Shown here: positions 58,696 through 64,000 of the stretch, piece after piece | How the letters are laid out: the number at the start of each line of letters is the position of its first letter | Numbering within the stretch: position 1 is the first letter of the stretch | Source: Yinghuangia soli | GTDB lineage: Bacteria; Actinomycetota; Actinomycetes; Streptomycetales; Streptomycetaceae | Length of the DNA: 64,000 bases | Assembly: GCF_021502675.1 (NCBI RefSeq) | Contig: NZ_JAKFHA010000035.1 | Span: 21,096 to 85,095, forward strand | Reading direction: 5' to 3' | Made by a program: the position numbers and the translations under genes | Notes under the pieces: model-generated | Database searches by the model: none | Told to the model about the DNA's origin: nothing | What the model saw: only the letters and a program-made list of their open reading frames with translations

Positions 58696-61109
58696 ACCAC
58701 CAAGCCTCCAACACTGCCGACTCGGCGGACGCCACCCCGGCGGACGCTGCTCCGCTGGACGGCATCGCTGTGCTCCCCGGCGTGGTCGCCGACATCGTCG
58801 AAGCCCTCTCGCCCCGGCTCCGCAAGCGTCTCGACGGCGCGATCGACAAACTGCGCGCCCGCCCGGTCACCCGCGACGGCGACGCCGTGCGCATTGCCGT
58901 CGACGACGACGCGGACCTGACCATCACGGCCCCGGGCGGCATCGTCCGAACAGCCGAAGACATCGTCTGCGCCTGCCTTTTGGCCCCCAGCTGCGTCCAC
59001 CGCGCCGCCGCCGCCTCGACCCTCCCGCTCGCCGACCCAGCCGAACTGGACGCCGCCGAGTTCACCCCGGACGCCGAGTCCACCCTGTACGCCGGTTCCA
59101 CCCTGGACCCTGGTTCCACCCCGGATGCCAAGTCCACCGCGGACGGCGAGCCCATCACAGGTGCCGACGGGTCCGGCCCTGACGCCCAGTCCCCCTCGGG
59201 CACTGGTTCCGCCCCGAAGACCGGCTCCACCCCAAACGGCGGCCCCACCCCAAATACCGGCCCCACCCCGGAACTCACCCACCCCACCGATCCGTTGAGG
59301 AATCAGGGGGCCCACCCGCTTTACCCCCACCAGACCCCAACTTCCACTTCCCAAAACCACCCCACCCCCACCCCCGCCCAACAAGCCGCCGCCCGCACCC
59401 TCTGGACCGCCGCCGCCGCCGTCCTGGACGCCGGCATCCCCGGCGCAGGAGCCGTGCTCCAGGCCGAACTCCTCCGGGCCGCGCACGCCGCCCGCCTGGC
59501 CGGCCTCCACCGCGGCGCGAGTGCAGCCGTCTCCGTCACCACTGGACTGCGCGCCGCCCGGGCCGCCGACCCCGCCCACCGCCTCGGCGACCTGACCGAA
59601 GCACTGCGCGAACTCCTCGACACCGCCCACGCGTTGGCCGCAACCCCGGCCGCAACCCCGGCCGAAACCCACACCGACCCACCGACCCCCCTCGCCGACC
59701 TCCTCGGCACCGCCCGGCAGCCGTACGCGCACGCCGGCGCCCTGCGCCTCCACGGCCTGTTCAGCGAACCCCTGCACACCGCCTCCGGGCACGCCGGCGT
59801 GGTCACCTACGTCGTCGGCCCCGACCGGGCCCTGCGCACCGTCTCGGACGTCATGCCGGGCAGCGCCAACCGCATCGCCGGGGCCGCCGCCAAGGCCGTC
59901 CGCATGGGCGACACCGCGCTCGACCACAACGCGCTCTCCCGGGCCGGCCTGCTCGTCTCCGGCGCCACCGAGTCCCCGACCGGACGCCTCGGCGCGGGAT
60001 CCTCCGTACGCGCGGTCAGCGCCTCCGGTGCGGCCTGGGACGCCGAACCGCTCGCCGACCTGTGGGCGCAACCCCTGCCCGCGCAGGTCGCACGCATCCT
60101 CCGGTCGCGCGAACTCCCCCTGGAATCAAGGCGGGTAGGCGCCGACCTGGTCTTCCTCGACATCGAGATCCTCGGCCTGGTCGCCGCGTCCGCAGGTACG
60201 CCGGGCGGCGACCGACTCGCCGCCCGCTGCCTGAGTCCTGCCACCACGGCTGCCACCGCCCAGGCCGCCCGCCCCGGCGACGGCCCGTACGCCGACCCCA
60301 GCCACGGCCCGTACGCCCACCCCGCCGACGGCCCGTCCGTCCACCGCGTCCAGCTGCTCGTCGCCGACGACCACCCCGCCTTGCCCTATCGGGACAACCT
60401 GCGGCTCCTGGCCTCCCGCCCCGGCCTCAGACTGCGCGTCATCGGCCGCCTGGAAGCCGGCGCCGACCCCGCCATCCGCCTCCTGGCCGCAGCCCCCACT
60501 CCCACTCCCACCGCCATCCCCATCCCCACTCCCACTCCCACTCCCACCGCCATCCCCACCGCCATCCCCACTCCCGCCCCCACCCCAGCCGCAGAAGACA
60601 CCCCACCCCCCACCCCCGACCTCACCCTCGCCCCCGCCTTCCAAGGCCGCGTCAACCTCGGCCTGGACCGCCTCCAGCAAGCCGACCTCGGAACCCGCCC
60701 GCAGCACGCCGCCCCCGCAGATCACTCCGGCGTACGCCCCTCCACGCCACCCCCGCCACCCCCCGCGCCGCACACCGTCCCGGCCCCGCCCGCCGCCGAC
60801 GAATCCCCCGTCTATCTCCTGGGCCGCCAAGTGGAACGCGCAGTCGCCGGCGGCCGCCCGGCCCTCGCCGCCACCGGCACCCTCGCCCGGGACGCGGCAC
60901 GGCTGCGCGCAGACGGCCTGGTCACAGGCGCGGACCTGGTGGAACTCCTGGCCGCCGCGGCAGCGGACCGCGAGCGCGATGTCTTCGGCCGCCTCCGCCC
61001 CGCCGACACCGGGCGATTGGCGCGCTGCTGGCTGGCCGCCGCCTCCTATGTGCGGGCCGTGGACGCCGCGCTGACCGCCCGCGCCTGGGGTCCGCCAGGG
61101 GGCTCGTGA
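58692..61109 (+). CDS. SWIM zinc-finger protein (YehQ-like)
   Basis: 805 residues. The SWIM motif CxCx5CxH is at Cys93, Cys95, Cys101 and His103 (CACLLAPSCVH), after GGIVRTAEDIV. SWIM fingers bind nucleic acid or protein and occur beside MoxR-vWA genes (yehQ in E. coli). Later parts include LHGLFSEPLHTASGHAGVVTYVVGPDRALRTVSDVMPG and a C-terminal VYLLGRQVERAVAGGRPALAATG helical region. Two low-complexity linkers interrupt it: one carries the 101-bp element, the other Pro-Thr repeats. TTG start in a TTGA overlap with the upstream stop, so expression depends on coupling. Confidence 0.82.
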   Translation: MNHQASNTADSADATPADAAPLDGIAVLPGVVADIVEALSPRLRKRLDGAIDKLRARPVTRDGDAVRIAVDDDADLTITAPGGIVRTAEDIVCACLLAPSCVHRAAAASTLPLADPAELDAAEFTPDAESTLYAGSTLDPGSTPDAKSTADGEPITGADGSGPDAQSPSGTGSAPKTGSTPNGGPTPNTGPTPELTHPTDPLRNQGAHPLYPHQTPTSTSQNHPTPTPAQQAAARTLWTAAAAVLDAGIPGAGAVLQAELLRAAHAARLAGLHRGASAAVSVTTGLRAARAADPAHRLGDLTEALRELLDTAHALAATPAATPAETHTDPPTPLADLLGTARQPYAHAGALRLHGLFSEPLHTASGHAGVVTYVVGPDRALRTVSDVMPGSANRIAGAAAKAVRMGDTALDHNALSRAGLLVSGATESPTGRLGAGSSVRAVSASGAAWDAEPLADLWAQPLPAQVARILRSRELPLESRRVGADLVFLDIEILGLVAASAGTPGGDRLAARCLSPATTAATAQAARPGDGPYADPSHGPYAHPADGPSVHRVQLLVADDHPALPYRDNLRLLASRPGLRLRVIGRLEAGADPAIRLLAAAPTPTPTAIPIPTPTPTPTAIPTAIPTPAPTPAAEDTPPPTPDLTLAPAFQGRVNLGLDRLQQADLGTRPQHAAPADHSGVRPSTPPPPPPAPHTVPAPPAADESPVYLLGRQVERAVAGGRPALAATGTLARDAARLRADGLVTGADLVELLAAAAADRERDVFGRLRPADTGRLARCWLAAASYVRAVDAALTARAWGPPGGS
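59263..59363 (+). repeat. 101-bp shared element, copy 2
   Basis: Second copy of the element at 57344-57444, with three substitutions, in a Pro/Thr/Gly linker of the SWIM protein about 1.9 kb downstream. Confidence 0.9.
60491..60590 (+). repeat. Simple CCCACT/CCGCCATCC repeats
   Basis: Hexamer-like repeats encode Pro-Thr and Ala-Ile-Pro runs in the SWIM protein, prone to slippage. Confidence 0.85.
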
Positions 61110-61192
61110 CCTGGGCCGGAACCCCTCCGCGCAGACACCCGGCTAACCGATTTCCGATGCAGGCCCGAAGCCGTGTATGGTTTCACCTGCTC

Positions 61193-61265
61193 GCCCCAAT
61201 AGCTCAGTCGGCAGAGCGTCTCCATGGTAAGGAGAAGGTCTACGGTTCGATTCCGTATTGGGGCT
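61193..61265 (+). tRNA. tRNA-Thr (GGT)
   Basis: 73 bases. Acceptor GCCCCAA pairs with TTGGGGC; anticodon stem TCTCC/GGAGA with loop ATGGTAA gives GGT; T arm contains GGTTCGATTCC. No CCA encoded. A short GC hairpin (61279-61301) separates it from tRNA-Met. Confidence 0.95.
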
Positions 61266-61312
61266 CTGACGAGGAAGACCCCGCCCGGTTCACGGGCGGG
61301 GGCCTTCGTCGA

Positions 61313-61386
61313 GGCGGCGTAGCTCAGCTTGGTAGAGCAAGCGGCTCATAATCGCTGTGTCACCGGTTCAAGTCCGGTCGCCGCTA
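61313..61386 (+). tRNA. tRNA-Met (CAT), elongator
   Basis: 74 bases. Acceptor GGCGGCG pairs with CGCCGCT, with a G-U at the first pair; anticodon loop CTCATAA gives CAT. The anticodon stem lacks the three G-C pairs of initiator tRNA. Upstream of rpmG, as commonly seen in Streptomyces. Confidence 0.93.
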
Positions 61387-61467
61387 CCCGAGGAGCCGAT
61401 GTGGGGGGAACCCCAGGTCGGCTGCTTTTGCTGAAATCACTACCACGACTGTCAGGAAGGCGCTCCC

Positions 61468-61632
61468 GTGGCTGCCACAGATGTCCGCCCGAAGATCACG
61501 CTTGCCTGTGTGGAGTGCAAGGAGCGGAACTACATCACGAAGAAGAACCGGCGTAACGACCCGGACCGTCTCGAGATGAAGAAGCACTGCCCGCGTTGCA
61601 ACTCGCACACGGCGCACCGCGAGACCCGCTGA
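61468..61632 (+). CDS. rpmG: 50S ribosomal protein L33
   Basis: 54-residue large-subunit ribosomal protein: [40 protein letters not shown]. It has both CxxC pairs, so it is the zinc-binding (C+) type; actinobacteria often keep a second, zinc-free L33 regulated by Zur. CAGGAAGG upstream supports the GTG start. Ends in a strong terminator. Confidence 0.96.
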   Translation: MAATDVRPKITLACVECKERNYITKKNRRNDPDRLEMKKHCPRCNSHTAHRETR

Positions 61633-61655
61633 CCGCGAGTCCGCACTCAGCTTCC

Positions 61656-61690
61656 GACGAGGCCACCCCTGCTGCAGGGGTGGCCTCGTC
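61656..61690 (+). terminator. Terminator after rpmG
   Basis: 15-bp perfect stem, arms GACGAGGCCACCCCT and AGGGGTGGCCTCGTC, five-base loop GCTGC, followed by a GTCGTTGT stretch. Confidence 0.92.
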
Positions 61691-61740
61691 GTCGTTGTAT
61701 GCAGGTGGCATGAGCAGTCGCGGGCAAGTTGCCGGTGGTC

Positions 61741-61800
61741 GCGAGTAATCACCTGTTGTCGCAAGTAGTCAGCTGTTGTTGCAAGTAGTCAGCTGTTGTT
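61741..61800 (+). repeat. Three 20-bp tandem repeats upstream of the MaoC pair
   Basis: Units GCGAGTAATCACCTGTTGTC and two identical copies of GCAAGTAGTCAGCTGTTGTT fill the promoter region, with a partial fourth before the ribosome binding site. The repeated CAGCTGTTGTTGCA looks like a regulator site. Confidence 0.85.
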
Positions 61801-61829
61801 GCACGAGTCCTGCTGGAGGCGACGCGCGG

Positions 61830-62294
61830 ATGGCGCTGGATCCCAAGTTCATCGGGCGGACGTACCCGCCCACGGCCCCGTACGAGGTAGGCCGCGAGAA
61901 GATCCGCGAGTTCGCGGACGCGATCGGCGATGCGAACCCCGTGTACCGCGATCCGGAGGCGGCCCGCGAACTCGGCCACCCGGACGTCGTGGCGCCGGTC
62001 ACGTTCCCCATCGTGATCTCGCTGGGCGCCGCCGAGCAGGTCGTCTTCGACCCCGAACTGGGGCTCGACTACTCCCGCGTGGTGCACGCCGACCAGCGCT
62101 TCACCTACACGCGCCCGGTGCGGGCCGGGGACCGCCTGGTGGCGGTCGTCACGGTCGAGAACATCAAGACCATGGCGGGCAACGACATCATCACCACGCG
62201 CGCCGACATCGCCACGGTCGACGGCGAGCACGTGGTGACCGCGCGTTCCACGCTCGCCGCGCGCGGGACCGGCGACGAGGCGGGGGAGAGCTGA
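61830..62294 (+). CDS. MaoC-type dehydratase subunit (HadA/HadC-like)
   Basis: 154 residues with the FAS1-type dehydratase N-terminal fold: MALDPKFIGRTYPPTAPYEVGREKIREFADAIGDANPVYRDPEAARELGHPDVVAPVTF. In mycobacteria HadA/HadC form heterodimers with HadB to dehydrate 3-hydroxyacyl-ACP. It lacks the hydratase Asp-His motif, so it would be the non-catalytic partner of the next gene. GGAGG supports the ATG. Preceded by 20-bp tandem repeats. Confidence 0.9.
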   Translation: MALDPKFIGRTYPPTAPYEVGREKIREFADAIGDANPVYRDPEAARELGHPDVVAPVTFPIVISLGAAEQVVFDPELGLDYSRVVHADQRFTYTRPVRAGDRLVAVVTVENIKTMAGNDIITTRADIATVDGEHVVTARSTLAARGTGDEAGES

Positions 62295-62295
62295 C

Positions 62296-62721
62296 ATGGC
62301 CGCGGTCATCAACTACGACGACGTCGAGGTCGGCACCGAACTGCCCGCGCAGACCTTCCCGGTCCTTCGGGAGAACCTGGTCCGGTACGCGGGGGCCTCG
62401 GGCGACTTCAACCCGATTCACTGGAACGAGCGATTCGCGGTCGAGGTCGGCCTGCCGAACGTCATCGCGCACGGCATGTTCACCATGGCCGAGGCGGTCC
62501 GCGTGGTCACCGACTGGGTCCGCGACCCTGCCGCGGTGGTCGAGTACAGCGTGAAGTTCACCCGCCCGGTGGTCGTTCCGGACCCGGAGGGCGCGGTGGT
62601 CGAGGTGACCGCCAAGGTCGCGCAGAAGCTGGACGACCGGCGGGTCCGCGTCGACCTCACCGTGACCAGCGACGCCGGCAAGGTCCTCGGCGTCCCGCGC
62701 GCGGTCGTCCAACTCGCCTGA
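62296..62721 (+). CDS. MaoC-type (R)-hydratase/dehydratase, catalytic subunit (HadB-like)
   Basis: 141-residue hot-dog protein. The catalytic motif YAGASGDFNPIHWNERFA supplies Asp and His; NVIAHGMFTMA is the second conserved part. With the upstream gene, one base apart, it forms the dehydratase pair acting on 3-hydroxyacyl thioesters. Streptomycetes make no mycolic acids, so the physiological acyl substrate is unclear. Followed by a terminator. Confidence 0.92.
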   Translation: MAAVINYDDVEVGTELPAQTFPVLRENLVRYAGASGDFNPIHWNERFAVEVGLPNVIAHGMFTMAEAVRVVTDWVRDPAAVVEYSVKFTRPVVVPDPEGAVVEVTAKVAQKLDDRRVRVDLTVTSDAGKVLGVPRAVVQLA

Positions 62722-62825
62722 CCCGCAGCACCCGCGGCACCTAGGCACCCATCACCGCACCCCTCAGCACCACCCGCGGCACCCCTCGGCACCACCCCGC
62801 AGCATCCGCAGAACCCGCATCACCA

Positions 62826-62868
62826 GGAACGCCCGGCGCCCGCCCGATCCGCGGCCACCGGGCGTTCC
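62826..62868 (+). terminator. Terminator between MaoC pair and murB
   Basis: Arms GGAACGCCCGG and CCGGGCGTTCC, perfect 11 bp with a 21-base loop, 27 bases before murB. Confidence 0.75.
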
Positions 62869-62895
62869 GCATGCCCGGCCCCGTAACCTGTCCGG

Positions 62896-63951
62896 GTGCA
62901 GCATCTCGCCGATTCCCCCCTCGCCCCGCTGACCACCCTCCGCCTCGGCGGACCGGCCCGGCGCCTGTACGAGGCGACCACCACCGCCGAACTGGTGGCC
63001 GTGGTCCGCGACGCCGACGACCACGGCACCCCGCTCCTCCTCGTCGGCGGCGGCAGCAATCTGCTGATCGGCGACGAGGGCTTCGACGGCACCGTCGTGC
63101 GCATCGCCACCAAGGGCCACTCCCTCAGCGCGGCCGGGCTGCTCAGCTCGGACGCCGGAGTGCGCTGGGACCACCTGGTCGAGACCGCGGTCGACGCGGG
63201 CCTGGCCGGCATCGAATTCCTGTCCGGCATCCCCGGCAGCGCCGGCGCCACCCCGATCCAGAACGTCGGGGCGTACGGTCAGGAGGTCAGCGAGACCATC
63301 GCCCTGGTCGAGGTCTACGACCGGCAGACCGGCCGCATGGACATGCTCGACCCGTCCGAATGCGGGTTCGCGTACCGCACCAGCATCTTCAAGGGCGACA
63401 CCCGCTACGTGGTGCTGCGCGTGCACTTCCAACTGCACGCCGCGGACGGTCAGTCCGCGCCGGTCAAGTACGCCGAGGTGGCCCGCACGCTCGGCATCGA
63501 GCCGGGGGAGCGGGTGCCGCTCGCCACCGCGCGCGACACCGTGCTGGGGCTGCGCCGCGGCAAGGGCATGGTGCTCGACGAGGCGGACCACGACACGTGG
63601 AGCGCCGGGTCGTTCTTCACCAACCCGATCCTGACCGAAGCCGCGTTCGCGGACCTCGAACGCCGCGCCGCCGAACGCCTGGGCGCGGGCGCCGAGCCGC
63701 CGCGCTACGCCGCGGGGGAGGGGCTGGCCAAGACGTCGGCCGCCTGGCTGATCGAGCGCGCCGGTTTCACCAAGGGCTACGGCACCGGCCCGGCCCGCAT
63801 CTCGACCAAGCACACCCTTGCCCTGACCAACCGCGGCAGCGCCAAGAGCGAGGACCTCCTTGCTCTGGCCCGCGAGGTCCGCGACGGGGTACGCGAGGCC
63901 TTCGGCGTCGAACTGGTCAACGAACCGGTCTTCATCGGCGCCGAACTCTGA
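62896..63951 (+). CDS. murB: UDP-N-acetylenolpyruvoylglucosamine reductase
   Basis: FAD enzyme that makes UDP-MurNAc for peptidoglycan, 351 residues. FAD-binding segment LLVGGGSNLLIGDEGFDGTVVRIA; GIPGSAGATPIQNVGAYGQEV; active-site serine in AGSFFTNPIL; and KTSAAWLIERAGFTKGYG near the end. Type I layout with normal length. The GTG at 62896 has no clear ribosome binding site and TAACCT lies about ten bases upstream, so the transcript may be leaderless. The gene is complete; only 49 bases follow it in the window. Confidence 0.95.
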   Translation: MQHLADSPLAPLTTLRLGGPARRLYEATTTAELVAVVRDADDHGTPLLLVGGGSNLLIGDEGFDGTVVRIATKGHSLSAAGLLSSDAGVRWDHLVETAVDAGLAGIEFLSGIPGSAGATPIQNVGAYGQEVSETIALVEVYDRQTGRMDMLDPSECGFAYRTSIFKGDTRYVVLRVHFQLHAADGQSAPVKYAEVARTLGIEPGERVPLATARDTVLGLRRGKGMVLDEADHDTWSAGSFFTNPILTEAAFADLERRAAERLGAGAEPPRYAAGEGLAKTSAAWLIERAGFTKGYGTGPARISTKHTLALTNRGSAKSEDLLALAREVRDGVREAFGVELVNEPVFIGAEL

Positions 63952-64000
63952 CCTCCGCACCACCCTGGCCCCGAGCCACCCCGGTTGCCCGGCACCACCC

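Noticed and set aside
47262..61109. CRISPR or restriction-modification system
   Set aside because: No direct-repeat/spacer array, Cas, methyltransferase or endonuclease motifs are present; the repeats are in-frame linkers.
61279..61301. Strong terminator between tRNA-Thr and tRNA-Met
   Set aside because: The 9-bp stem is only 23 bases in total with no T run, and closely spaced tRNAs are often cotranscribed and processed; mentioned only within the tRNA entry.

Overview
The window looks like chromosome of a streptomycete or close relative. Base composition is very GC-rich, GTG and TTG starts are common, most operons use 4-bp stop/start overlaps, and the order of housekeeping genes (nuo cluster, htpX, yccF-like, yajQ, tRNA-Tyr; then tRNA-Thr, tRNA-Met, rpmG, a MaoC dehydratase pair, murB) is what I recall from Streptomyces. 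No plasmid, phage, insertion sequence or CRISPR array was seen.

Layout: (1) 1-867, the 5' part of a sensor histidine kinase cut by the window edge. (2) 1169-10773, a tightly coupled ten-gene complex I operon, nuoA-B-C-H-I-J-K-L-M-N, with no nuoD, E, F or G. (3) 10892-14501, a candidate SigR-type promoter, htpX, a yccF-like gene, a glycosyltransferase, yajQ and tRNA-Tyr. (4) 14534-24279, a secreted sugar-dehydrogenase/PKD/LGFP protein, a GT-C membrane protein, a TetR regulator divergent from a quinone oxidoreductase/VOC pair, and an orphan peptide-type binding lipoprotein. (5) 24352-28583, a poly-C tract and a first MoxR-vWA module on the minus strand (zincin-vWA protein, MoxR ATPase, unknown protein). 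(6) 28722-46938, an accessory stretch of small regulator-plus-target units: PPOX enzyme, LAXTG surface protein, ArsR/MFS/redoxin, GtrA-like, TerD-like, PhnB-like, epoxide hydrolase, MarR with an ABC exporter, AraC with a DUF1772 protein, NAT, proline iminopeptidase, winged-helix protein and small secreted or membrane proteins. Several carry clear palindromic operators or strong hairpin terminators. (7) 47262-61109, a five-gene second MoxR-vWA locus. (8) 61193-63951, tRNA-Thr, tRNA-Met, rpmG, two MaoC-type dehydratase genes and murB.

The most interesting region is 47262-61109. It encodes a DUF4132-type protein, a 1686-residue partner, a MoxR AAA+ ATPase, a DUF5682 protein fused to a C-terminal vWA domain, and a SWIM zinc-finger protein. 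This is the same set of parts as the uncharacterised E. coli yehI-yehL-yehM-yehP-yehQ group, here with YehM and YehP joined by a long Thr/Ser/Pro linker. By analogy with MoxR-vWA systems it may be a chaperone-like machine that remodels or activates a target, possibly in stress or biological conflict; that function is inference. The linkers of the fusion and of the SWIM protein share a 101-bp segment identical at 98 positions and written in codons atypical for this genome, which suggests a dispersed DNA element captured in both reading frames.
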